Assembly: GCA_026075535.2 (NCBI GenBank)
Contig: AP026542.1
Span: 4,526,001 to 4,590,000, forward strand
Source: Tricholoma matsutake
Taxonomy: Eukaryota > Basidiomycota > Agaricomycetes > Agaricales > Tricholomataceae
Length of the DNA: 64,000 bases
Direction of reading: 5' to 3'
Positions 11,197-21,912 of the stretch are shown here, piece by piece; position 1 is the first letter of the stretch; each line of letters starts with the position of its first letter. The translations under genes and the position numbers were made by a program. A model generated the notes under the pieces. It was not told where the DNA came from. It saw nothing but the letters and a program-made list of their open reading frames with translations, and made no database searches.

Positions 11197-12375
11197 ACTA
11201 CAACAGACCCCTTTCCTCTTAGACACTGGATGACATCCACGCATGGGATTTGAACCTCGCCAAACTCCCTCACACATTGAGACAGTGAATGAGTTCACAG
11301 AATGCATGCAGGATAGCTTGGAGGAGGCAAAGGGAGCCTTAGCAAAGGTGAAGGATGACATGGCACACTTTTACAACCAACATCATTCTCTGACCCCTCA
11401 GTACAAGGTTGGTGATCGAGTTTATCTTGACTCCAGTGACATCTCCGCTATGCGTCCATCCAAGAAACTCACTCATTGCTTCCTGGGACCTTTCCCCATT
11501 GTCAAGTGTGTTGGAATGCATGCCTATTGTCTACACCTCTCAGCCTCCATGGCCAGACTCCACCCAGTCTTCCATGTCGTCAAACTCCTTCCAGCTCCCC
11601 CAGATCCATTCCTGGGACACCATTCACATCCACCACCACCACCTACAGTGATCGAAGGAGAACCCCAGTACAAAGTCGAGTCAATCTTGGACAGCTGGTT
11701 GCATTGAGGAAAACTCCAGTATTTGGTGCATTGGAAGGGTTATGAGTATGAGGAGAACTCATGGGTCAAAGAGTCCAATGTGAATGCCCCTTGGTTAGTC
11801 AAGGAATTCCACTGACAGCACACTACTGCACCAGATCGCATTTAAGTCACTGACTTTGGTTGTATGCAATTTCAAATGCATCGCAGTGATGCATCTTAGA
11901 GAGGGGGTGATGTAAGGGGACTAGGGGGGACTTGGGGGGGTGCCCTGTATTTTTCTCCTATTTTTTATGTTTGTCCTATATTTTTCCTCACTTCATTTCC
12001 TTCTATTCTTCATTTTCTATGATTTTTCCTTATTTTATTATTAATTTCCCTTTCTATCATGTTTGTGCATGTTGACAGTTTTATATTTAGAGGTGGAGCA
12101 CCCCTTCTGACATCTACCCCTTGGTATGATGTCATTCGGCATATTTGCCCTTTCTAGTCTCGCTTTATTGTTCTAATACACTTCTATTGTCTTTTGCCTT
12201 GAGTTTTCCACATGTTTGCCTCATGTTCTCTAGCCTTTTTAGGTACTTTCTTTATTTTATATAAAAAGAGGTACTAGATACAAAGAAAAACAAGAAAGTC
12301 ATCATCTTCCTCCCAGATTGCAGTGATTTGAGAGTTCAGTTTAGTCCTATTCAGTCCAAAGTTTGGTGTTTTACA
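11197..12375 (+). mobile_element. 5'-truncated Ty3/chromovirus copy: integrase tail, chromodomain, 3' LTR
   Basis: From about 11200 the sequence follows the complete element (its 18130-18840) closely: MGFEPRQTPSHIETVNEFTE, then YKVGDRVYLDSSD, then the chromodomain start. An LTR begins at 11911 (TGTAAGGGGACTAGGGGGG) after the same purine-rich tract. It matches the complete element's LTR to about GATGTCATTCGGC near 12145 and then differs completely. A possible LTR end is TTTTACA near 12375, because it mirrors TGTAA, but this is tentative. The TATA-like TTATATAAAAAG near 12257 would fit a promoter. No 5' LTR is present. The junction with the helicase remnant lies near 11197. Confidence 0.75.
11243..11707 (+). 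pseudogene. Ty3 integrase C-terminus fragment
   Basis: A 154-residue frame corresponds to the integrase tail of the complete element, with HPVFHVVKLLPAPPDPF and PPPPPTVIEGEPQYKVESIL. It stops at a TGA at 11705 where the complete copy reads LRQGKLQYLVHWKGY. The chromodomain continues past this stop (YLVHWKGYEYEENSWVKES). Compared with the complete copy, many CG dinucleotides here are TG or CA. Confidence 0.8.
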
Positions 12376-13133
12376 CTAAACTTCCTCAAAAATCCTCAAA
12401 AATCCTTGAAAATCCTTGCACTATGCTATTTTTGCTCTCATTTCCCTCAATTTGCCTTTGCTTTGCTTCTACTACTCGTCTAGTCCCCTGATCTTGCATC
12501 CAAACATATTTGTGCACTCCGAATTCATTGATCTAGCCACAAAATTCTCCGAAATTCCATGAAATACATTCTTTTAGCTTTGAACTGCTTTGACAAGCAG
12601 TCCTTTTATGACTATTTGATGGTCAGTGTGACAGGTGACATCTAGAGGGCCTCACATCCTTCCTCTAACCTGTGTTATACCATCTGAAGCCATTTAGTAG
12701 GTTTTGTTTGGGTTTCTGGGTCGAGCATCATCAGCAGGTTGACATGGAACCATGATGTGGTCTGGTGCCCTTAAAAAAACCCACACAGGTATGGAACGTG
12801 AAAGCTCATAAGCGAAGGCCACACCTTTCTGATTCGAAGATTCCTGAAAGCCAAATGACAGGAGCAGTTGTCTTTAACTCAAAAATTGCTGATGGCCCAT
12901 ATCATGCCCTCCTTTCAATGTGAAGAACCATTTCAAAACTTTGCACTCAGAAATGGCAATGGGCACAACACTTCTGTCAATGTTGGGTATTGTTTATCAA
13001 GGCCAAAGCCTGTCAAGCCATAGCATGGCAAGAAGGAATGCGAGGTAGCAGGCAATAAAGACACCACCCTCACACTAACCCCCTGTTCATTGCCACATCA
13101 ATAATGCATTTGTCACACCATGCTAAGTTCACC
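12376..13133. other. Spacer upstream of the F-box remnant
   Basis: No protein segment is recognised. It may include 5' flanking sequence of the interrupted F-box gene that starts near 13134. Confidence 0.45.
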
Positions 13134-13231
13134 ATGGACAATCTATCAATCACCAATGACCATTTCCAACCATTTGGAACCATAGCAGCTGAACTACTGC
13201 ACAAAATATTGAAGCTATGCCTTGGCGAGTG
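13134..13231 (+). pseudogene. F-box/LRR gene, first piece (F-box start)
   Basis: An ATG at 13134 opens MDNLSITNDHF, followed by the F-box core AAELLHKILKLCLGE, which matches the F-box pattern LPxELLxxIL. The piece is cut at 13231 by the Ty3 element, whose insertion duplicated GAGTG (13227-13231). The reading resumes at 19252 as ECPGAHEDLDSPLRQQWLAL then RSTCWMF, the second half of an F-box (LRSVCRxW). F-box proteins bind Skp1 and choose targets for SCF ubiquitin ligases. Confidence 0.8.
13227..13231. repeat. Target site duplication, left copy (GAGTG)
   Basis: This five-base direct repeat next to the 5' LTR is matched by 19252-19256. It lies within a Gly-Glu-Cys coding stretch of the F-box gene, which reads on in frame after the second copy. 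Confidence 0.9.
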
Positions 13232-13657
13232 TGTAAGGGGACTAGGGGGGTGCCCTGTGTGTTTTTCCTATTTTTTATGTTCGTCCTATATTTTTCCCCA
13301 CCTCATTTCCTTCTATTCTTCATTTTCTATGATTTTTCTGGATTTTATTACTAATTTTCCCTTGCTATCATGTTTGTACATGTTGACACTTTTATATTTA
13401 GAGGTGGAGTACCCCTTCCGACACATACCCCTTGGTATGATGTCATTCGGCGGCCTTGATCCGCCTATCTCTGCCTTTTTCTATTTTTAGGTTATATTTG
13501 ATTTTTGTTGTCTTCACATATACTGGGCATCAGCAAGGGGATCCTTAGAGTTTTCTCTTTGGATTTCCCTTTGCTAGGTGTGTCCCCAATGCCTGTATTA
13601 TGTAGTATAATTTTAACTTTGGATTTCCCTTTGCTGGAGGCTTAGGTTGCCCTTATA
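13232..13657 (+). repeat. 5' LTR
   Basis: 426 bases from TGTAAGGGGACTAGG to TTGCCCTTATA. It differs from the 3' LTR by a few bases and by 11 extra bases around TTAGGTTATATTTGATTTTTG near 13485-13508. Confidence 0.92.
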
Positions 13658-13694
13658 GTAGAAAACTCTCCCCTAAGGCCCGAAAATCGCAAAC

Positions 13695-14930
13695 ATGCTG
13701 CCCAAGATAGGCAGGTACGGACTGGATGATGCTTCCCAAAGCTCCACAGAGTCCCTACACACCGTTCCAGATAATCTCGCCTTTATTATGCCGCCATTTT
13801 TGCCAAACGCGCTCCCTAGCGACATGGACGCATCAGAACGCTTTGACGCGCTTGAAAGCGACGTTTCCGGAATGTGCGTGCAAATCAACTCGCTTAAATC
13901 TACGATTGAAAACTTTGTTAGGACCCTCCAGGCTAACCCTATGACCAATAGTTCCCCCTTTACGACTCCAAGCGCACCCAACAACGACATTTTGCCAAAC
14001 GCGTCCACTAAGGAATGTGCCCAGATCAAACTGTCCCCCCCCGCCGAATTTAATGGTGCATGTACATTCCTTAATTCCTGTGAGTTATACATTAGTCTCC
14101 AGTCGCATCAATTCGTCGATGAGGCTGCAAAAATTTATTGGGCCTTCACATACATGAAATCTGAACGCGCCTATCTCTATGTGGACCGTATCCTACGTCA
14201 AACTAAAAAACTCGGTTCTCTACCTTTCTCCACTTGGGGTGACTTTCGAGCTGAGTTCGTATGCCACTTCTGCCCCCTCAATGAACACCACTGAGCAGTG
14301 ACACGACTTGAGTCATCTGCTTACCACCAGGGACGTCGATCCGTGGATGACTATATCGATGAGTTCAAGGATTTGGTGGACATGGCAGGATATGGGAGTG
14401 GGTTACCAGTGGTGGTGAAGCTCTGATGGGGGCTCAACCGAGAAATTCAGGACCAGATTGCACAGATGTTGGAAGGGCGCCCAGTGGACAATGATATCCT
14501 TGCTTGGTATGAAGCTGCTTCACTCTGTGACAAGAACCGACTCACAAATGCGGCGTTTAATGCTGCATTCCGTGCTCCAACTACCACTCATACACCCTAC
14601 ACCTTCAATCGAAGCCTCCCCCGCCCTAACCCCATTCCTGTTTGTCAAACTCCCACACCAGCTGTCAATGTCCCAGTACCAATGGATGTTGATGCAGCCC
14701 GCAGCCGTGCACGTAAGTTGGATCTCTGCTACCATTGTGGGGAACCTGGACACAGGGCTGGAGCGTGTCCCCATCGTCAGGATATCCGCATGCTCACCCC
14801 CGAGGGATGAGATGAACTCCTGCAAGATTTGTTGGTGCTTGTAGATGTTGAGGAAGTGAAGGATCAAGTTGCAGAGGAGATTAAGTTGGAAGTTGTAGAG
14901 GAGCAGGATTTTCCTATTCGCAGCGAGTGA
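13695..14930 (+). pseudogene. gag: gag of the chromovirus, three in-frame TGA
   Basis: One frame runs from ATG 13695 (MLPKIGRYGLDD) to TGA 14928-14930. A capsid-like helical region with LQSHQFVDEAAKIYWAFTYM is near 14100 and DYIDEFKDLVDMAGY near 14350. The nucleic-acid-binding zinc knuckle CYHCGEPGHRAGAC (CX2CX4HX4C) is near 14730. Three internal TGA codons at 14292, 14424 and 14808 break it; each sits where an arginine is plausible (EHH-x-AVTRL, VVKL-x-WGLNRE, TPEG-x-DELL), so CGA to TGA is the simplest history. The terminal stop overlaps the start of pol in another frame, which suggests ribosomal frameshifting in the active ancestor. Confidence 0.85.
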
Positions 14931-17900
14931 ATTGTATGCCCTCACTGCCTGTCCATAACCGCTTTGAAGTCTTGTCAGTTGAATCCCCGGAGAATGAATC
15001 CATTTCTGTGACTGCTCCCCTCTCTGACCCTTTGAAGTTGGCTAAAGATGTACCTGCTCTCCCCATCTCTCCTTCTACTCCACGTCCCAAAATTAAATCA
15101 TGGGAGCGTAAACTACCATGCAAGTATATTGTGGCATCCACTCCCTCTGCACATTCCTTGAACCTAGCCATCAAACTGCAGACGACCGACACTGGACAGA
15201 TACTCGGTGTCTCTGCACTCCTGGACTCTGGTGCGACTGGTCTCTTCATTGATTCCCATCTGGTACAACAACATCACCCAAATACTCGCTCACTCTCACG
15301 TCTGATACCTGTATATAATGTGGATGGATCCCCAAATGAAGCTGGTGCCATCCGAGAGGTTGCAGACCTGGTTCTCCATTACAAAGATCATAGTGAGCGT
15401 GCCCTTTTTGCTGTCACTCAATTAGGAAAGCAAAAGGTGATTTTGGGATATCCATGGCTTCGAGACCATAACCCAGAGGTCGACTGGCATACTGGGGAGG
15501 TTACCATGAGCCGATGTCCATCCTGCTGTCGGACGTGTTTCACAGAAGCCAGGCAAGAACATTGTGGACAGAAGGCAGTGATACAACATACTCAGAAGTG
15601 TTGTGCTGGACCCCTGCCTATACCTGAAGTGGAATTGGAAGGGGTTCCTGATCTAATGCCGGACTCGGATGATGATGATGAGGACCCAGAGGAAGTGGAG
15701 GAGGGTGATCAGATCTTCTACACTGCGATTCGCTCATCGCATGAGGTGTGTGCCACATCGAACATATCCCAACGCCTCGCCGAGGCCTTCCACAAAAACA
15801 ACGCTGCTAAATCCTCTACTAACTCCTTACTCCCTCATCTCCATGAGTTTGAAGACGTGTTCTCCAAGGAGTCATTCGACTCTCTTCCTGCGCACAAGCC
15901 ATGGGATCACGTGATCAAACTCACCCCTGGTGCAACCCCTTCATCCTGCAAGGTCTATCCTCTCTCTCCAGAAGAACAATGGCAGCTTGACCAGTTCATC
16001 GACGAGCACCTGGCCTCTGGACATATTCGACCATCGAAGTCACCCATGGCCTCTCCCTTTTTCTTTGTCAAGAAGAAGGATGGCTCACTTCGACCGGTTC
16101 AAGACTACAGAAGGCTCAACAACATCACGGTCAAAAATTGCTACCCACTACCCCTCATCTCCGAACTCGTAAACCAGCTCTGTGGAGCCCGATACTTCAC
16201 CAAGCTCGATGTCTGTTGGGGCTATAATAATGTGAGGATAAAGGAGGGAGATGAGTGGAAGGCAGCCTTTCGTACCAACCGTGGTCTTTTTGAACTGCTT
16301 GTCATGTTCTTTGGCCTTACTAATAGCCCTGCCACCTTTCAGACCATGATGAACGACATCTTCCATGACCTCATCCTCGAAGGTGTTGTCTGCATCTATC
16401 TCAATGACATCCTCATCTTCACTCGCATGGTTGAAGAGCACTGTCGCATCACGCACCTCATCCTAGAGCGACTTCAACGGTACAAACTCTACCTTTGTCA
16501 GGACAAATGCGAGTTCGAAAAGACCAAGATCAAGTACCTTGGCCTGATTATCTCAGAGGGTCAAGTGGAGATGGATCCTATCAAGGTAAATGGGGTCACA
16601 GCTTGGCCGACGCCCACGAGAAGGAGGTGCAGTCTTTCCTGGGCTTCATCAATTTCTATCGGTGTTTTATCAAGGATTTCTCACATCATGCACGACCACT
16701 GTTTGACTTGACAGGAAAGGAGGCATGGAGGTGGGATAATGCACAACAGGAGGCATTCGAAAAGCTTAAGGAGATGGTCACTTCCACTCTGATCCTTACC
16801 TTTGCTGACGATTCGTGTCCTTTTCATGTAGAAGCCGACAGTTCTGACTTTGTGACGGGCACCGTGTTGTCTCAGCAGTCTCCAGAGGACCAGAAGTGGC
16901 ATCCTGTTGTGTTCTACTCCAAAAGCCTTAGTGCTGTAGAGTGAAACTATGAGATCCATGACAAGGAGATGTTAGCGATAATGCATGCGCTTGAGGAGTG
17001 GCAACACTTCCTTGAGGGTGCCCAACACAAGGTGGAAATTTGGATGGATCACAAGAATCTCGAGTACTTCATGATGGCCAAGAAATTGAACCATCGTCAA
17101 GCTCGTTGGTCCCTGTATCTATCTAGATTCGACTTCTCCTTGCACCACCATCCGGGTCGCAGCATGGGGAAGACCGATGCCCTATCCTGACGTGCAGACC
17201 ATGGGGATGGCAGCGGTGACAACCAAAACATTGTGCTGTTGCAGCCAGACCTGTTCACCATTTGGGCACTGGAAGGCATCGCACCCCAGGGCAAGGAGCA
17301 GGACATCCTATGTGACATTCGTCGCGCAAACCGTAGCGGTTTACATGAGGATGTTGTTGCCCGAGCTGTTAAAGAACTGAGGAAGGGATCGACCCTTTCC
17401 TTACATGCGGCAGAGTGGGCTGAAAAGAAGGACTTGTTGTATTTCAGGGATCACATCTATGTTCCCAATGACCCAGACCTTCGCCGGCGCATCATATCCC
17501 AACACCATGACTCACAGATTGCTGGCCACCCCAGACGCTGGAAGACCTTGGAGCTCACCTCACAGAACTATTGGTGGCCACAAATGTCACAGCTCATTGG
17601 TCAGTATTGTCACACTTGTGACCTTTGCTTATGCACCAAGGTTCCTCATCACAAGCCTATTGGTGAGCTACACCCTCTTCCTGTTCCAGAGAGTTGTTGG
17701 GATGTCATCAGCGTCGACTTTGTGGTGGAATTGCCAGAGTCAAATGGGTTTGATGCAGTGATGTGCACAGTTGACTCAGTGGGAAAATGCGCTCACTTCA
17801 TTCCCACTCACACCACTGTCAGTGCCCTAGGTGCCGCTCGACTCTACCTCCACCACGTGTGGAAATTACATGGACTTCCTGGTGCCTTCCTCTCGGATCG

Positions 17901-18825
17901 TGGCCCTCAGTTCATGGCAGAGTTCACTCGTGAGCTGTACCGACTCCTGGGGATCAAACTCCTCACTTCAACCGCTTATCATCCACAAACTGATGGCCAG
18001 ACGGAGCGAGTCAACCAGGAACTGGAGCAGTACATCCGCCTCTTTGTCAATGAACGCCAGGACAATTGGGATGATCTCCTTCCTTTGGCTGAGTTCGGAT
18101 ACAACAACCATGTCCATGCTTCCACTCAATGGACCTCTTTCCTCTTAGACACTGGACAACATCCACACATGGGATTTGAACCTCGCCAAACTCCCTCACA
18201 CATCGAGATGGTGAATGAGTTCACAGAACACATGAGGGATAGCTTGGATGAGGCAAGGGCAGCCTTAGCAAAGGCGAAGGACGACATGGTGCGATTTTAC
18301 AACCAACGCCACTCCCCAACCCCTCAGTACAAGGTTGGTGATCAAGTTTATCTTGACTCCAGTGACGTCTCCACTACACGTCCATCCAAGAAACTCGCTC
18401 ATCACTTCTTGGGACCTTTCCCCATTGTCAAGTGCATTGGAATGCATGCCTATCATCTATGCCTCCCAGCCTCCATGTCCAGACTCCATCCCGTCTTCCA
18501 TGTTGTCAAATTGCTTCCAGCTCCCCCAGATCCATTCCCAGGACGCCATTCACACCCACCACCACCACCTACAGTGATCGAGGGAGAACCCCAATACGAA
18601 GTCGAGTCAATCTTGGACAGCCGTTTGCGTCAAGGAAAACTCCAGTATTTGGTACATTGGAAGGGTTATGGGTATGAGGAGAACTCATGGGTTGAAGAGT
18701 CTGATGTAAATGCCCCTCGGTTAATCAAGGAATTCCACCAACGGCACACTGCTGCACCGCATCGCATTCAAGTCATGGACTTTGGTCGTATGCGATTTCA
18801 AATCCATCAGGGTGATGCATCTTAG
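14927..18825 (+). pseudogene. pol: pol of the chromovirus: protease, RT, RNase H, integrase, chromodomain
   Basis: Protease: ALLDSGATGLFID near 15220. Reverse transcriptase: PSKSPMASPFFFVKKKDGSL near 16035, then RPVQDYRRLN and FGLTNSPATFQ. The catalytic box reads YLNDIL (16397-16414) where active enzymes have YxDDxL. A frameshift lies near 16605-16625, just before KEVQSFLGFINFYR. RNase H continues through TGA 16942 ([14 protein letters not shown]) and ends near TGA 17188 (DALS-x-RADHG). The integrase part, 17233-18825, is unbroken. It has the zinc-binding region QHHDSQIAGHP with CHTCDLC, the catalytic residues in VISVDFVVELP, SDRGPQF and HPQTDGQTERVNQ, and a chromodomain (LQYLVHWKGYGYEENSWVEE) near 18640. 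Chromodomains bind modified histones and steer integration. Confidence 0.92.
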
Positions 18826-18836
18826 AGAGGGGGTGA
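18824..18836 (+). promoter_or_regulatory. Polypurine tract
   Basis: AGAGAGGGGGTGA lies directly before the 3' LTR, where plus-strand DNA priming takes place in LTR retrotransposons. The same tract precedes the LTR of the truncated copy at 11911. Confidence 0.75.
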
Positions 18837-19251
18837 TGTAAGGGGACTAGGGGGGTGCCCTGTGTGTTTTTCCTATTTTTTATGTTCATCCTATATTTTT
18901 CCCCACCTCATTTCCTTCTATTCTTCATTTTCTATGATTTTTCTGGATTTTATTACTAATTTTCCCTTGCTATCATGTTTGTACATGTTGACACTTTTAT
19001 ATTTAGAGGCGGAGTACCCCTTCCGACACATACCCCTTGGTATGATGTCATTCGGCAGCCTTGATCCGCCTATCTCTGCCTTTTTCTATTTTTAGGTTTT
19101 GTTGTCTTCACATATACTGGGCATCAGCAAGGGGATCCTTAGAGTTTTCTCTTTGGATTTCTCTTTGCTAGGTGTGTCCCCAATGCCTGTATTATGTAGT
19201 ATAATTTTAACTTCAGATTTCCCTTTGCTAGAGGCTTAGGTTGCCCTTATA
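18837..19251 (+). repeat. 3' LTR
   Basis: 415 bases, same ends as the 5' LTR, followed by the GAGTG duplication. It is shorter than the 5' LTR by 11 bases. Confidence 0.92.
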
Positions 19252-20356
19252 GAGTGCCCTGGGGCACATGAGGACTTAGACTCACCTCTTCGACAGCAGT
19301 GGCTGGCGCTTAGATCCACATGCTGGATGTTTTTGCACTCAAAGTGCAGCTGAACCCTTTTCAATGAGTCATCATCTATTTTGATGGTGAGCAACGTGCT
19401 CACAGCAAGACCTTCAACAATTCACTATGAACATTATTGAGGTGGTCACCCCATGTCGACAACATACTTTTCAGGACCCCATTTCCCATATTCATTATTC
19501 TCGACTTTAAACAGTCCTTCAATACCTCACTGGTGCAAATAACAACCATATTTAAAAAGCTTTTTGTTGATTGCATTGTCCTCAACCTGGACACCTTCAA
19601 ACTACAGCTCACTTCCCCCTACATCCATACATTCACCATACCACCACTGCCCAACCTTTGTTGATGCCACCTTACACTTGAACTTTTAGTCCAGTCAGTC
19701 TCTAGCAGAGTCCACCTCTGCACAAGATCAAACATGGAGATCGAGACACAGCTCATTTTCCATGCACCCAAGCTGCAGCATCTTAGCATAAAGTTGAACA
19801 ATACATGGGCAATTTGTCTATGTACCTCTGAGGCACTATCCAGCATCTCCCTCGACTTCACCCAAATTGGTTGTTTCCATAGCCAATTAAGAACAACCCT
19901 TCACAATGTTCTGTACAGCAGGACCCCACTCCTCCAAAAGCTCCCTGCAATGCTTCAAGAATTAACTCTCCTTCATCTTTGCATCTGATCTGCATGGCTT
20001 GAGAATGTAGGGCAACTGGAGATGCAGTACTTGTGACTTTCTACCTCACCACAATCAGGGACCATATGCCAGTTGACTCACGACAGCAGCTCAAGCTTCT
20101 CACTCCACATCTTGATACAGCTCGTCTACACATAACCAACACCCGCCTCATTTCTTTCAATGAATCTATTTTCCTGTCTACATTAAGGCATCTCTGTGTT
20201 TCTACCCCATGCATTACAGCCTTCTGGCCCTAAGTGTCAACCTATCAAGCTCATTGGAATTTTGTGATCAATTACCCCTGTCTGGAAGAAGCGATCATTG
20301 TGGTTCATGGACTAGACCCAAACCCATTCCAGTCAATTGGCCCTCATTAACACAAC
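19252..20356 (+). pseudogene. F-box/LRR gene, middle piece
   Basis: It begins with the second GAGTG copy and reads ECPGAHEDLDSPLRQQWLAL then RSTCWMF, completing the F-box. Leucine-rich segments follow in shifting frames: KLQHLSIKLNNTWAI near 19775, SSISLDFTQIGC near 19840, LLQKLPAMLQELTLLHLCI near 19935, and STLRHLCVSTP near 20180. The last segment, VNWPSLTQ, ends at the hAT-like insertion. Frame changes and stops (first at 19370) show decay. The LRR pattern fits the large family of mushroom F-box proteins that bind varied targets. Confidence 0.7.
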
Positions 20357-21912
20357 TAGTGTTTGAAAGTCCAGTGCATAGGACCAAAAAAGACCGTGGA
20401 CCCAACCGAACTGGACTGATGGCAACTGGACTTTTGGTTGCGGTTGCCCAAGGTCTGGTGATTACCCGGTTGCCAGTCTGGCACAATCAAATATATTAAT
20501 AGACTGCTCAAAAACCCACCGCAACCGACTGCAACCGGTCTTTTGTTGCTAAGGTAATTGATCAATCAATCACATGTAATGCATTACTGATCAACATGCA
20601 TGATGATGACAACACCAACAACAACAATGGCCACCACCTCCTTTACTCCTCACCACCACCACTCCTCTCTACAAACGGCTACATCGACAACCGCCATGCC
20701 CCTTCAACCACCCCAAACAGCAACACCATGGCTGCAAATGTGCCACATCATGCATGTTCTATGCATTTGTTTACTTTGGAGAAGGTGTTGTTTCATTTTT
20801 TCATTATTCTCTTTACTACTAACATCTTTGTTTGCTTCTTTTGTAGGTTTAAACTTAACTTATGTGAATGTAACGTCCCCACCATTCCAGCCTCATGAGC
20901 TGCTGCTCGTGGGGTGGATATTCAGTGACAATGGACAACTGGGCTGGCCAACAAACAGAGATGACAATGACATGGCACTAACATCCAGCCTAATGAGCCA
21001 CTGCTTGCGGGGTGGATTGTTGGTGCTATTCTTTAACGACAACAAGAGACACAATAGAAGCACCCATACCTTATGAACTGCCACATCACCACTACTGAGA
21101 ACAGGAAGCAGGTGCAAAGCGCTGATGATGATGACAATGAATGGACAATGCCAGCAACCCAGCACCATGAGAGGATGACCCCAGCACCACAACAAGAGGA
21201 CGACCCTAGCACCCACATCTGCCACTCCGAGCCACTGCTCGCAGGGTGGATGGGGGGTGCTAATGGTTTCCAACAGCCGCAGGGGGACAAATGATGACAA
21301 CAGGAGGATGAACATCGACATCACGGGGAACAATGACCATAGGGAGCAAACAATGCCGACAGGGGACGCTGAACAGCAACAACAGGAGGACGACAGACAA
21401 CACCACAACGGCGAGGCAACCACTAACCACCATGACAGTGGGGGACAACAAATGACAACTAAGGGGGAGGGGACGATGAACAACGATGGGCGGGGCAGGG
21501 ATGATGAACAATGATGAGCAGGGGATGATGAACAATGATGATGAACAATGATGGGCAGGGGATAATGAATGACGATGGGCAGGGGATGATCGATGATGAA
21601 CAAGGAGTTGCCAGCCCCAGCCTGCTCACAGCCTCTGCTTTGTGAGGGGCTTTCTTTTTTCTTGTTATTTTATTTGTAGAAATTATTACTACGTATTATG
21701 CATACTAGACCAGTTGCAAACTGGTTTGGAGTCGGTTCTGTGCAGAACTGACCTCAACCAGTCCAGCAACTGGTTACACAACCATGCCAGACTGGTTTAC
21801 ACCAGTCCAGTCCATGGTTGTGTGGAACTTGAGAATGAATGCAACCAGTCCGGTCCACAGTTGCCCCTGTTGGGGTCAAAAAAACCGGACCGGACCAGAC
21901 TTTTAAACACTA
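20357..21912. mobile_element. Non-autonomous hAT-like transposon, 1,556 bp, 8 bp duplication
   Basis: The ends read TAGTGTTTGAAAGTC and, inverted, TAGTGTTTAAAAGTC. The eight bases AACACAAC occur immediately before (20349-20356) and immediately after (21913-21920). An 8 bp duplication and TAGTG-type termini are hallmarks of hAT elements. The subterminal zones carry many copies of AACTGG/CCAGT in both directions, as expected for transposase-binding repeats. No transposase is encoded; the inside is low-complexity and partly ATGATG/GGGGATGATGAACAATG repeats near 21480-21600. Mobilisation would need a hAT transposase from elsewhere. Confidence 0.9.
21475..21605. repeat. Imperfect tandem repeat (GATGATGAACAATGATGGGC unit)
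   Basis: Units such as GATGAACAATGATG and GATGGGCAGGGGAT recur with small changes inside the hAT-like element. The reverse strand gives a long open frame of low complexity (20893-21603), which I regard as a by-product of this composition. Confidence 0.7.

Larger units (their letters stand above)
13232..19251 (+). mobile_element. Ty3-type chromovirus with two LTRs, inserted in an F-box gene
   Basis: The element is 6,020 bases: LTR (13232-13657), gag with a zinc knuckle, pol (protease, reverse transcriptase, RNase H, integrase, chromodomain), purine tract, LTR (18837-19251). The LTR ends TGTAAGG and CCTTATA are near inverted. The 5 bp sequence GAGTG flanks both sides (13227-13231 and 19252-19256), a clear target site duplication. 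The order RT-RNase H-integrase places it in Ty3 (Metaviridae-type) elements, and the C-terminal chromodomain among chromoviruses. Five in-frame TGA codons, one frameshift and a lost catalytic aspartate make this copy inactive. Confidence 0.95.

Noticed and set aside
14520..17318. Minus-strand frames across gag and pol
   Set aside because: They are shadows of the strong plus-strand retrotransposon coding.
13232..19251. Complete, possibly active retrotransposon
   Set aside because: The in-frame TGA codons, the frameshift near 16610 and the lost RT aspartate exclude activity of this copy.
20893..21603. Long minus-strand open frame (236 codons) in the hAT-like element
   Set aside because: It is low-complexity sequence from simple repeats (His/Ser/Pro/Val runs), with no conserved segments.
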